From: Pseudonocardiales bacterium
GTDB lineage: Bacteria; Actinomycetota; Actinomycetes; Mycobacteriales; Pseudonocardiaceae
Assembly: GCA_025465385.1 (NCBI GenBank)
Contig: JAODNG010000040.1
Span: 1 to 9,238, forward strand
Reading direction: 5' to 3'
DNA length: 9,238 nucleotides
The position numbers were made by a program, and so were the translations under genes. The notes beneath the pieces were generated by a model. The model made no database searches. It was given only the letters and a program-made list of their open reading frames with translations, and was not told the DNA's origin. Below, in pieces: positions 1-6,498 of the stretch. The first letter of the stretch is position 1. Each line of letters starts with the position of its first letter.

Positions 1-1283
1 CCAGAAGGTGAAGGCCAACAAGGGCGCGCCCGGGGTCGATGAGGTGTCGATCGAGGAGTTCGAGAAGGATCTGAAAAACAATCTGTTTAAGATCTGGAAC
101 CGGATGTCCTCGGGTTCGTACTTCCCGCCCCCGGTGCGCGCGGTCGATATCGCTAAATCCCATGGCGGCGGCACCAGAACGCTAGGGGTACCGACCGTAG
201 GCGATCGGATCGCGCAGACGGTGGTGGCCGCAGAGCTGGAGCGAAAGGTCGAGCCGATCTTTCATCCGGACTCCTATGGCTACCGCCCGAACCGTTCCGC
301 GCTGGATGCGGTGGCTTCCTGCCGGAGGAGGTGCTGGAAGACCGACTGGGTGATCGATTTGGACATCCAGAAGTTCTTCGACAGCGTCCCGTGGGAGCTG
401 ATGATCAAGGCGGTGGAAGCGAACACCGACCTGCCCTGGGTGGTGTTGTATGTGCGGCGGTGGCTGCACGCACCGCTGCAACTACCCGAGGGGACCTTGC
501 AGCAACGCGACCGGGGTACCCCACAGGGTTCGGCGGTCTCGCCCGTCCTGGCCAATCTGTTCCTGCACTACGCGTTCGATGCCTGGATGGCCCGGGAGTT
601 CCCCGGGGTCTGGTTCGAACGCTACGTCGATGACGTGGTCGTGCACTGCGTCAGCAAACGCCAGGCGCACGTCGTGCTCACGGCGATCGCGGGGCGAATG
701 GACCAGGTCGGGCTGACGTTGCATCCGGACAAGACCAGGATCGTCTACTGCCACGACGGCAGGCGGCGCGGCTGCCACGAGCACACCGCGTTCACGTTCC
801 TGGGCTACATGTTCCGGGCGCGCGGGGCACGGAACAAGAACGGGAAAATGTTCCTCTCGTTCCTGCCCGCGATCAGCAAGGACGCCTTGAGGAAAATCAG
901 TGCGCAGGTGCGGTCCTGGCGGCTGCATCACCGCACCGGTCGATCCTTCGCTGACCTCGCACGGGACATCAATCCCATCGTGCGGGGCTGGATGAACTAC
1001 TACGGCGCCTTCTACAAATCGGCGCTGTACTGCCTCCTGACGCGCATCAATGCCTACTTGTTGCGTTGGGTCCGCAACAAGTATCGACGGTTACGAGGAC
1101 GCATGAAGGCACAAAAGGCATGGATCGGGGTCACTCAAAGACATCCTCGGTTCTTCGCCCACTGGGCCTGGTCAACATGCCCCCCACTGCCGGATGACCA
1201 GGATGACAAGAGCCGGGTAACGGGAGACTGTTACGCCCGGATCTGTGGGAGCCGGAGGGTGAGACCCCCTCCGGCCACCCGAC
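1..1283 (+). mobile_element. Group II intron, 3' portion (5' end outside window)
   Basis: The element is recognised from two independent signals in the right order: a maturase-type reverse transcriptase reading frame, then a foldable domain V and domain VI. The 3' boundary is placed at about 1283 because a bulged A (1277) in domain VI would lie seven nucleotides from the end, where the branch-point A normally sits, and the intron would end in AC as many group II introns do. The 5' end, with domains I-III and the start of the maturase, is outside the window. No H-N-H endonuclease domain follows the maturase domain. The insertion is intergenic, downstream of the stop codon of the minus-strand serine hydrolase, so that gene is not broken. 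Class assignment is not possible without the 5' exon and domain I. Confidence 0.85.
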
Positions 1284-1591
1284 AGCAGAGCTCTCCGCGG
1301 ATATCCCAACAGCTCTCCTGCGGAGTTCGGGAAATTCGGGGTTCTGCCTACCGGGTCGCGAGCTCGGCGAGGACGGTGTCGGAGAAGGAGGGCCAGGCAT
1401 CGCGGGACCACTGGCCGAAGTCGCGGTCGGTCAGGGCGATGCACGCTGCACCGGTTACCGGATCCACCCACAGGAACGTTCCCGACCGCCCGAAGTGCCC
1501 GAAGGTCTCTGGCGAGTTCCGGCTACCCGTCCAATGTGGATTCTTGTGGTCCCGCAGCTCGAAGCCCAACCCCCAGTCGTTGGGACGCTGA
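2..1591 (+). CDS. ltrA: Group II intron reverse transcriptase/maturase (5' partial; reading frame overruns the intron end)
   Basis: This is the intron-encoded protein that helps the intron RNA splice and copies it into DNA during retrohoming. Residues below count from the GTG at 8, but the frame is open to the window edge and the true start lies upstream. The N-terminal block NKGAPGVDE (4-12) is typical of the family. The RT palm carries LDIQKFFD (118-125, catalytic D119 likely), RGTPQGSAVSPVLANL (169-184) and the active-site YVDD (206-209). FLGYMF (264-269) follows, then the maturase (domain X) block INPIVRGWMNYYG (321-333) and the basic RWVRNKYRRLRGR (353-365). Similarity to the family stops near FFAHW (382-386). 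From about residue 402 the frame translates domain V and VI RNA, then the antisense of the serine hydrolase until 1591. That tail is probably meaningless, and the real protein should end near 1190-1210. A one-base shift after HW would give a short tail ending at a TGA at 1194-1196, so a small frameshift is possible. No H-N-H endonuclease domain is visible. Confidence 0.88.
   Translation, partial: QKVKANKGAPGVDEVSIEEFEKDLKNNLFKIWNRMSSGSYFPPPVRAVDIAKSHGGGTRTLGVPTVGDRIAQTVVAAELERKVEPIFHPDSYGYRPNRSALDAVASCRRRCWKTDWVIDLDIQKFFDSVPWELMIKAVEANTDLPWVVLYVRRWLHAPLQLPEGTLQQRDRGTPQGSAVSPVLANLFLHYAFDAWMAREFPGVWFERYVDDVVVHCVSKRQAHVVLTAIAGRMDQVGLTLHPDKTRIVYCHDGRRRGCHEHTAFTFLGYMFRARGARNKNGKMFLSFLPAISKDALRKISAQVRSWRLHHRTGRSFADLARDINPIVRGWMNYYGAFYKSALYCLLTRINAYLLRWVRNKYRRLRGRMKAQKAWIGVTQRHPRFFAHWAWSTCPPLPDDQDDKSRVTGDCYARICGSRRVRPPPATRQQSSPRISQQLSCGVREIRGSAYRVASSARTVSEKEGQASRDHWPKSRSVRAMHAAPVTGSTHRNVPDRPKCPKVSGEFRLPVQCGFLWSRSSKPNPQSLGR
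1210..1283 (+). ncRNA. Group II intron domains V and VI with 3' splice site
   Basis: Domain V is exactly 34 nucleotides (1210-1243). Its lower helix is 1210-1217 with 1236-1243, its upper helix 1218-1223 with 1228-1233. It has a GAGA tetraloop (1224-1227) of the GNRA type and a two-base bulge CG at 1234-1235, the hallmark architecture of this catalytic domain. The catalytic triad is AGC (1211-1213). The third pair of the lower helix is G1212-A1241, where G-U is usual. Domain VI pairs GCCGGAGGG (1251-1259) with CCCTCCGGC (1267-1275) and GGG (1247-1249) with CCC (1278-1280), leaving A1277 unpaired as the likely branch point. Ending the intron at C1283 puts the branch A seven bases from the splice site. 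Confidence 0.82.
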
Positions 1592-2166
1592 AACCCGAAG
1601 CCGGGCACGATCCCGTCCAGTCCCGGATAGCTCACCTGGGTCGCCTCGGCCAGAATCTCCGGGGCAAGCAGCGTCGGCGTCTGTAGCTCCGCGGCGAACC
1701 GGGCCAGGTCCGCGCAGGTGGAGACGGCACCGGCGGCGGCGGAACCCGTGAGCTCTGTTGCGGTCATCCCCAGCGGTTGGAACACCCCTTCGGTGAGGTA
1801 ATCAGCGAAGCCAATGCCACACGATGACACCACCGCGTCGGCCAGCGCAACGAATCCGGTGTTGGAGTAGATCCGCTTGGTTCCCGGTGCTGCCGAGACC
1901 CGCGGGGTGTCGTATTCCAGTCCGGAGGCGTGCGAGATGAGGTGGCGCACGGTGGATCCCGGCGGTCCGGCCGGCTGCTGCCAATCCAGCGCGCCCTCCT
2001 GCACGGCCAGCAGAACCGCGTAGCTGGACAGCAGCTTGGTCACCGAAGCGAGTTGAAATGGGTGGTCCTGCGGGCCGTGGCTGCCCACCACGGCACCAGA
2101 GGCACCTACCACGGCGGCGGCCACCGTATCGACCGGCCACTGCTGCACGCTGCACAGGCTCTCCAT
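1348..2166 (-). CDS. Serine hydrolase, beta-lactamase/class C penicillin-binding-like family
   Basis: A 272-residue protein of the serine beta-lactamase-like hydrolase fold (Beta-lactamase, PF00144 type). The three active-site motifs are visible in order: SVTK (41-44, nucleophile S41 and base K44), YSN (100-102) and HFG (224-226), the equivalent of the KTG box. Further family blocks are HLISHASGL (75-83) and QPLGM (130-134). It is short for the family, which is often 350-400 residues. It has no signal peptide or membrane segment, so a cytoplasmic esterase or amidase-like role is more likely than a cell-wall or secreted beta-lactamase role. The substrate cannot be told. The ATG at 2164-2166 has no Shine-Dalgarno site, but a -10-like hexamer lies seven bases upstream, suggesting leaderless translation. 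It diverges from the aminotransferase gene with a 37-base gap. Confidence 0.87.
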   Translation of the reverse strand: MESLCSVQQWPVDTVAAAVVGASGAVVGSHGPQDHPFQLASVTKLLSSYAVLLAVQEGALDWQQPAGPPGSTVRHLISHASGLEYDTPRVSAAPGTKRIYSNTGFVALADAVVSSCGIGFADYLTEGVFQPLGMTATELTGSAAAGAVSTCADLARFAAELQTPTLLAPEILAEATQVSYPGLDGIVPGFGFQRPNDWGLGFELRDHKNPHWTGSRNSPETFGHFGRSGTFLWVDPVTGAACIALTDRDFGQWSRDAWPSFSDTVLAELATR

Positions 2167-2173
2167 TGGGGGG

Positions 2174-2179
2174 ACAGTA
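2174..2179 (-). promoter_or_regulatory. Possible -10 element of a leaderless promoter for the serine hydrolase
   Basis: On the minus strand the hexamer TACTGT fits the actinobacterial TANNNT pattern of -10 boxes. It ends seven bases before the ATG at 2166, so transcription would begin at or next to the start codon. This fits the lack of any Shine-Dalgarno sequence. No convincing -35 box is seen at 16-18 bases. This is inference from spacing only. Confidence 0.32.
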
Positions 2180-2203
2180 CGACAGGCGTGGCAAGATCGA
2201 GGT

Positions 2204-3298
2204 GTGCACTCTGATCGACTGCTCCTCGGGCCCGGACCGTCGAATCCCTATCCGGAGGCCATGGAGGCGTTGAGTCGGCCAGTGCTCGGGCATCTGGACC
2301 CCGAGTTCCTCGCCCTGGTGGCCGACACCGCGCAACGACTGCGGACCGTTTTCGGCACCCGCAACCGTCTCACCCTGCCGGTGAGTGGCACCGGGTCGGC
2401 GGGGATGGAGGCCTGCCTGGCTAGCCTCCTGGAACCCGATGATCTGGTCATTGTCGGCGTCAACGGTTATTTCGGCGAGCGGTTGTGTGAGGTGGCGCGC
2501 CGGTTGGGTGCGCAGGTGCGAGCTGTGCATGCCCCCTGGGGACGGCCCCTGGATCCCGACCAGCTGCTGGAGGCCCAGCGCCAGGCACCGCAAGCCCGGC
2601 TCGTCGCGGTGGTGCACGCCGAGACCTCCACCGGGGTGCGCAACCAGATCGCCCCGCTCATCGAATTGCAGAACACCGACACGCTGTTGCTGGTGGACGC
2701 CGTCACCTCGTTGGGAGGGATTCCGGTCGAAGTCGACGCCTGGGGCGTCGACGCCTGCTACTCGGCGACCCAGAAGTGCCTGGGTGCACCGTCGGGAATC
2801 GCTCCGGTGACCCTGTCCGAACGGGCTGTGCAACGGATCCGAGACCGGGAACGGCCGGTCTGCTCGTATTACCTGGATCTGAGCCTGTTGGATGCCTACT
2901 ACCAGGGCGATCCGCCTCGCTACCACCACACTGCAAGCTCCACGCTGATTTCTTCGGTGCATGCGGGTCTGGGCCGGTTACTGGCCGAGGGTCTGCCAGC
3001 GGTGTGGGAGCGCCACGCCCGGGTGGGTGAACGCCTGCAGGCCTGCCTGCCTGAGCTCGGTTTCGAAGTGTTCGCCGAGCAGGGCCACCGGCTACCCCAA
3101 CTCACCACGGCCCGGCTGCCTGACGGCGTGTCTGACGCCGCGGCTCGCAAAGTATTGCGGGAGGACTTCGGCATCGAGGTTGGTGGCGGCCTAGGCCCAC
3201 TAGCCGGGACGGGTTGGCGGATCGGCCTGATGGGCCATAACGCTGAGACCCGCCCCCTCACCACCTTCCTCGCTGCGATTACCTCCATTCTGAGCTGA
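2204..3298 (+). CDS. Alanine-glyoxylate-type aminotransferase (class V, PLP-dependent)
   Basis: A 364-residue class V aminotransferase that best resembles the alanine:glyoxylate/serine:pyruvate aminotransferase group (EC 2.6.1.44/2.6.1.51), which makes glycine from glyoxylate using an amino donor. Visible signatures are the substrate-loop GPGPSN (9-14), SGTGSAGMEA (61-70), ETSTGV (140-145), the PLP-ring aspartate in LLVDAVTSLGG (162-172, D165), and YSATQKCLGAPSG (186-198), whose K191 should form the internal aldimine. Also visible are RYHHT (239-243) and the C-terminal GGLGP...RIGLMGHNA block that carries the carboxylate-binding arginine. Human and yeast AGT share all of these blocks. Length is normal. 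The GTG start at 2204 gives a short N-terminus before GPGPSN, as expected; GAGG at 2199-2202 is too close to serve as a good ribosome site. It is cytosolic and soluble. Other members act on phosphonates, purine intermediates or serine, so the exact substrate is not certain. Confidence 0.9.
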   Translation: MHSDRLLLGPGPSNPYPEAMEALSRPVLGHLDPEFLALVADTAQRLRTVFGTRNRLTLPVSGTGSAGMEACLASLLEPDDLVIVGVNGYFGERLCEVARRLGAQVRAVHAPWGRPLDPDQLLEAQRQAPQARLVAVVHAETSTGVRNQIAPLIELQNTDTLLLVDAVTSLGGIPVEVDAWGVDACYSATQKCLGAPSGIAPVTLSERAVQRIRDRERPVCSYYLDLSLLDAYYQGDPPRYHHTASSTLISSVHAGLGRLLAEGLPAVWERHARVGERLQACLPELGFEVFAEQGHRLPQLTTARLPDGVSDAAARKVLREDFGIEVGGGLGPLAGTGWRIGLMGHNAETRPLTTFLAAITSILS

Positions 3299-3301
3299 CG
3301 A

Positions 3302-3365
3302 CGCATTCAGCGGGCTCAGCGGGGAAGAACAGGTGCGAATAACCCCGCCGATCCCGCTGAATGCG
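3302..3365. terminator. Long nested hairpin between convergent genes, likely bidirectional terminator
   Basis: A perfect 13-base inverted repeat, CGCATTCAGCGGG (3302-3314) and CCCGCTGAATGCG (3353-3365), encloses a second repeat, GCGGGG (3319-3324) with CCCCGC (3343-3348). It starts three bases after the aminotransferase stop and ends 17 bases before the convergent aldo/keto reductase stop. Neither flank has a U-tract. Actinobacterial terminators often lack one, so termination is likely but not shown. Confidence 0.65.
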
Positions 3366-3382
3366 GAAAAGCGGCAGACGGG

Positions 3383-4213
3383 TCAGCGCATGTTGAACGT
3401 CGCGGGGTCGGGGCCGATGCGGCGACCGGTCTCCAGGTCCGCGATGGCGGAGAGGTCTTCAGCGGACAGATCGAAGCTGAACACGTCGAAGTTCTCGCGG
3501 ATCCGCGCTGGGGTCACCGACTTGGGGATCACGATGTTGCCGAGCTGCAAGTGCCAGCGCAGCACTACCTGCGCTGGGGTCACGTTGTGCCGCTTGGCGA
3601 GCCGGGTGATGGTGGCGTCGGATAGCGCCGCGCTCTGGCCTAACGGGCTCCACGCCTCGGTGGCGATTCCGTGCGCGGCGTGCTCCGCGCGCAGGTCGGT
3701 CTGCTGGAAGTGCGGGTGTAGCTCAATTTGATTGACGGCGGGCACCGTACCGGTCTCGGCGAGCAGCCGTCGCAGGTGCTCGACGGTGAAGTTGGACACT
3801 CCGATCGCTCGCACCCGGCCGTCCGCGGCCAGCTTCTCCAATGCCTTCCAGGTTTCGACGTACTGGTCGGCGGCGGGCACCGGCCAGTGGATCAGGTAGA
3901 GATCCACGGTCTCCAATCCGAGCCGCCCCACGCTAGCGTCGAAAGCACGCAGCGCCTGGTCATAACCGTGATCGGAGTTCCACAGTTTCGTCGTCACGAA
4001 GATTTCGTGGCGGGGCAGTCCGCTGGACGCGAGCGCCCTCCCGACACCCTCTTCGTTGTGGTAAGCCGCCGCGGTGTCGATGCTGCGGTACCCGGTCTCC
4101 AGTGCGATGGACACCACACGCTCGGCGTCCTGCGGCGGCACCTGGAACACGCCGAAGCCGAGCTGGGGGATCTGTACGTTGTTGTTCAAAGTCATGGTGA
4201 GCACATCACTCAT
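3383..4213 (-). CDS. Aldo/keto reductase (AKR5-like, 2,5-diketo-D-gluconate reductase type)
   Basis: A 276-residue NADPH-dependent oxidoreductase of the aldo/keto reductase family that reduces aldehydes or ketones to alcohols in the cytoplasm. The (beta/alpha)8 barrel motifs are complete: GFGVFQVP (19-26), GYRSIDTAAAYHNEEGVG (41-58), the TKLWN block (75-79), DLYLIHWP (104-111), GVSNF (138-142), NQIELHP and the cofactor-binding IPKSVTPARIRENFDVF near the C-terminus. The catalytic tetrad D46, Y51, K76 and H109 is intact. Overall it resembles the 2,5-diketogluconate reductase branch and mycobacterial Rv2971-type proteins; the physiological substrate is unknown. An internal ATG at 4195 would remove six residues, and neither start has a strong ribosome site. 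It diverges from the TauE/SafE gene with a 96-base gap. Confidence 0.93.
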   Translation of the reverse strand: MSDVLTMTLNNNVQIPQLGFGVFQVPPQDAERVVSIALETGYRSIDTAAAYHNEEGVGRALASSGLPRHEIFVTTKLWNSDHGYDQALRAFDASVGRLGLETVDLYLIHWPVPAADQYVETWKALEKLAADGRVRAIGVSNFTVEHLRRLLAETGTVPAVNQIELHPHFQQTDLRAEHAAHGIATEAWSPLGQSAALSDATITRLAKRHNVTPAQVVLRWHLQLGNIVIPKSVTPARIRENFDVFSFDLSAEDLSAIADLETGRRIGPDPATFNMR

Positions 4214-4261
4214 ACTGGGCGCAACCCGTGGTCCGCGCGAATCGGTGCCACTATCTGAGGA

Positions 4262-4273
4262 CGTCGCGCGACG
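4262..4273. promoter_or_regulatory. 12-base perfect palindrome in the divergent promoter region (possible operator)
   Basis: CGTCGCGCGACG reads the same on both strands and lies between the divergent aldo/keto reductase and TauE/SafE genes, about 37 bases before the latter. It could be a repressor site, but short palindromes of this composition arise by chance in GC-rich DNA. No clear -35/-10 pair was found around it. Confidence 0.18.
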
Positions 4274-4309
4274 CGCTGCGACGAGACACCCTATCGAACG
4301 AGTGATCCG

Positions 4310-5023
4310 ATGATCATCGCAGCCGGCCTGGTGATCGCTTTGAGTGCGCTGGTGCAGGGCGCGGTGGGGTATGGAATGGCGCTAGTGGCGGCACCATTGC
4401 TGGCGTTGGTCGACCCCATGCTGGTGCCGGTGCCGTTGATCTTGCTGACGTCCGGGCACGCCGTGCTCGCGGTGATCCGGGACGGACGGTCCGCCGACTG
4501 GCCCGGGATCGGCTGGGCAATGCTGGGCCGGCTCCCCGGCACGGGACTGGGCGTGATCGCAGTGGTGGCCCTGTCGCAACGAGTCTTCAGCCTCCTGGTC
4601 GGGCTGAGCGTGCTCGCTTGCGTGGTGCTGTCGTTACTGGCCTGGCGCCCACGTCCCCGACCAGCCTCGCTCATGCTGGCCGGCCTGGCCAGCGGAGCTG
4701 GGGGTACCGCAGCGTCGATCGGCGGACCCCCCATCGCGTTGCTGTACCAAGACGCCGCAGGTCCACGGGTCCGGGGCACGATCGGCGGCTACTTCGTCCT
4801 CGGCTCGGTGACCTCTATCATCGCGCTCGCCGCCGCGGGCCAGGTCACCGGCGAGTCTTTAGCGCGTACCGTTCTACTCACACCATTCCTGCTGATCGGG
4901 TTCGCGCTCTCCGGGCCGGCGCGCCGGCTGCTTGACAACGGCTGGACGCGGGGCGCGGTGCTAGCGGTGAGTGCTGCCAGCGGCGTCCTACTCATCGGCC
5001 GGGTGTTGCTGTCCCGTGGATGA
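4310..5023 (+). CDS. TauE/SafE-family membrane permease (sulfite/organosulfonate exporter type)
   Basis: A 237-residue polytopic membrane protein with about seven or eight hydrophobic segments. The two family half-repeats are recognisable: ALVQGAVGYGMALVAAPLL (13-31) near the N-terminus, and LASGAGGTAASIGGPPIALLYQ (126-147) after a central Arg/Pro-rich loop (112-119). These match the PF01925 (TauE/SafE) pattern of glycine-rich helices followed by a GGPP turn. Members are proposed to move sulfite, sulfoacetate or related anions across the cytoplasmic membrane; the substrate here is unknown. Length is at the short end of the family (about 240-270). The ATG at 4310 has no good ribosome site. The stop (5021-5023) overlaps a possible ATG at 5020, and the DUF2157-like gene follows, so the two are probably co-transcribed. 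Confidence 0.88.
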   Translation: MIIAAGLVIALSALVQGAVGYGMALVAAPLLALVDPMLVPVPLILLTSGHAVLAVIRDGRSADWPGIGWAMLGRLPGTGLGVIAVVALSQRVFSLLVGLSVLACVVLSLLAWRPRPRPASLMLAGLASGAGGTAASIGGPPIALLYQDAAGPRVRGTIGGYFVLGSVTSIIALAAAGQVTGESLARTVLLTPFLLIGFALSGPARRLLDNGWTRGAVLAVSAASGVLLIGRVLLSRG

Positions 5024-5067
5024 GGGTCACCGCGGGCGGATACTGGGCCACGCGGGTCACCGACGGC

Positions 5068-5073
5068 GAGGAG
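5068..5073 (+). promoter_or_regulatory. Ribosome binding site that sets the DUF2157-like gene start at 5080
   Basis: GAGGAG lies six bases before the ATG at 5080. The alternative in-frame ATG at 5020 overlaps the previous stop and has no comparable site. This favours 5080, although start-stop coupling at 5020 remains possible. Confidence 0.55.
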
Positions 5074-5079
5074 CTCAGT

Positions 5080-6039
5080 ATGACTTCGCAGCGCAGTTGC
5101 CGTCCCGAGGACCTAGCCGGAGCGTTGCAGCGTGCCGTCGAAGCCCGGATCCTCAGTGCTGATCAGGCGCAGGCCGTGCTCGCCGCCGAGCGGGCCCGCG
5201 ACTTTGCCGGAGGCGGTCGCCGGCTGCCGGTGACTGAGGCGCTGGGCTACCTGGGCGGGTTGCTAGCGCTGTCCGGGGCGGTGACGCTCGGCGTCCAGTA
5301 CTGGCGCGAAGTGCCCACTGCCGGCCGGCTCGGGCTGTTCGCCGTCGTCGCCGTGGCCACCTGGCTGGTAGGGGCTCGGATCGCTGACGGATCGGAACCC
5401 GCACTGATCAGGCTGCGTGGCGCGCTGTGGTTCGCGTCCTCGGCTGCAGTGGCAGCGCTCGCCGGTCAAGTCGCCTGGGACGTCGCACACGCCAGGGAGT
5501 CGGTGGTGTGGCTGTCGGCAGGAGCGGCGGCGGCCGTGCAGGCGGGGCTGCTGTGGCGGCTGCGGGATCGGCCGGCGCAGCACCTCGCCTGCCTGGCAGG
5601 GGTGCTCGTCGCCGCGGGCAGTGCCGCGGATATCGCTGGTGGCCCAGCTGCGGTCGGGCTGGCCGTCGCCGCCGCAGGAGCCGTCTGGGTAGCCGCGGGC
5701 TGGATGGCAGTGCTGCCTCCGCCCGTTCTGGCCCTGGTAGGTGGCGGTGTCGCGGTGCTCGCTGGGGCAGGAATCACCGCGGACGACTGGTCCGATGCCG
5801 CCCCGCTGCTCGGTTTGGCCGTGGCGGTTGTGTTCGTGGCAGTGGGGATCGCAACCGTCCGGACGCCGCTGACCGTCGTCGGTCTCGTCGGCGGGTTCGG
5901 TTACCTGCCCTGGACAATCGGGCACTTCTTCGCCGACTCGCTGGGTGTGCCGCTGGCGATGCTGCTGTGCGGGATTGCCTTGCTGGCCGTCACCCTAGTT
6001 GTGCTGCGCCGGACTGCGGGGGATGTGCCGGCCCGCTGA
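5080..6039 (+). CDS. DUF2157-like polytopic membrane protein
   Basis: A 319-residue protein from the ATG at 5080. An alternative start at 5020 would add 20 residues and overlap the TauE/SafE stop by four bases. The soluble N-terminus (about 1-50) has the helix-turn-helix-like block ALQRAVEARILSADQAQAVL, which resembles the start of DUF2157 proteins (a short 'wake-up' of the form ..G.Is..qa..ll). About ten hydrophobic Ala/Val/Gly-rich segments follow, near 54-74, 83-100, 114-134, 142-160, 166-186, 188-210, 213-232, 240-260, 264-283 and 288-309, ending in a short basic tail. The biochemical role of the family is unknown. Co-direction and a 56-base spacing suggest an operon with the TauE/SafE gene. 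The 3' end overlaps the convergent small gene ending at 5990. Confidence 0.75.
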   Translation: MTSQRSCRPEDLAGALQRAVEARILSADQAQAVLAAERARDFAGGGRRLPVTEALGYLGGLLALSGAVTLGVQYWREVPTAGRLGLFAVVAVATWLVGARIADGSEPALIRLRGALWFASSAAVAALAGQVAWDVAHARESVVWLSAGAAAAVQAGLLWRLRDRPAQHLACLAGVLVAAGSAADIAGGPAAVGLAVAAAGAVWVAAGWMAVLPPPVLALVGGGVAVLAGAGITADDWSDAAPLLGLAVAVVFVAVGIATVRTPLTVVGLVGGFGYLPWTIGHFFADSLGVPLAMLLCGIALLAVTLVVLRRTAGDVPAR

Positions 6040-6283
6040 ACCCGCCGCTCAGTGTGCGGGGTAAGTAGTGGGCAGCGACGTGCACCCATCGGCTCAAGTC
6101 GTCATGCATAAAGCTCATGTCGTCCACCCAGTCACGGATCGCCTGCGGTTCATTATCCGCTGTGAAGTGCTTGTCGGCCTGCCTGAACGCGTCAAGGAAA
6201 CTCATGTCACGCTCTGGGTTCAAGTTTTCGCGGTAGTATCGGAACCTTGCAGCAACGGAATTCGGGACCTCCATCGCCATCAT
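5990..6283 (-). CDS. Hypothetical small acidic protein, third gene of a compact cassette
   Basis: About 97 residues; I do not recognise the family. The protein is soluble, with a mixed-charge helical look: SVAARFRYYRENLNPERDMSFLDAFRQADKHF, then QAIRDWVDDMSFMHDDLSRWVHVAAHYL, rich in aromatic and acidic residues. There is no signal or membrane segment. The ATG at 6283 overlaps the TGA of the upstream gene by four bases (ATGA), the classic coupling arrangement. GAGG lies five bases before the next ATG (6280), so translation may begin one codon later. A longer frame reaching 6346 would only read into the neighbour. The last 17 or so residues are encoded inside the 3' end of the convergent DUF2157-like gene and are Gly/Pro-rich, so the functional end may be near RTLS. 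Confidence 0.62.
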   Translation of the reverse strand: MMAMEVPNSVAARFRYYRENLNPERDMSFLDAFRQADKHFTADNEPQAIRDWVDDMSFMHDDLSRWVHVAAHYLPRTLSGGFSGPAHPPQSGAAQLG

Positions 6284-6498
6284 GACCTCTTGGCTCTGGC
6301 GTGCTGCGCGTGGATGATGGCCTGGCCTTGCGCGAAGACGCTCCAATAGTGAGCAATGCTCGCGGTGAGCACTGCGGAGGCGGCCTCTCGATCAGCAGGC
6401 GACGCCGTCGGGAATAAAGACCCCGTCAGTGAAATTGCGACGTAACGTTCTCTACGCGCTTCAGATTGTCCCGCAGGGGCACGCATCACTGCAGCCAT
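6280..6498 (-). CDS. Hypothetical small protein, second gene of the cassette
   Basis: 72 residues from the ATG at 6498, or 68 from the ATG at 6486. It is not recognised. The sequence has a basic N-terminal stretch (GQSEARRERYV), an apparent amphipathic helix (SPADREAASAVLTASIAHYWSVFAQGQAII) and a basic end (HARAKRS). It shows no clear membrane segment or signal peptide. It overlaps the gene before it by 26-38 bases and the gene after it by four bases. Overlap on both sides is the main argument that it is real, together with the non-repetitive composition. No strong ribosome site precedes either ATG, which fits translational coupling. Confidence 0.5.
   Translation of the reverse strand: MAAVMRAPAGQSEARRERYVAISLTGSLFPTASPADREAASAVLTASIAHYWSVFAQGQAIIHAQHARAKRS

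Noticed and set aside
482..931. Long minus-strand frame opposite the maturase (149 codons)
   Set aside because: It is antisense to a well-supported reverse transcriptase and has an Arg/Pro/His-rich composition typical of shadow frames in GC-rich DNA.
1802..2962. Minus-strand frame of 386 codons across the hydrolase start and the aminotransferase
   Set aside because: It lies antisense to an aminotransferase with all catalytic motifs; its end also reads part of the hydrolase in the wrong frame. No domain is recognisable.
6041..6060. Five-base stem CCCGC/GCGGG right after the DUF2157-like stop, as a terminator
   Set aside because: The stem is short with a ten-base loop, has no U-tract and lies inside the convergent small gene.
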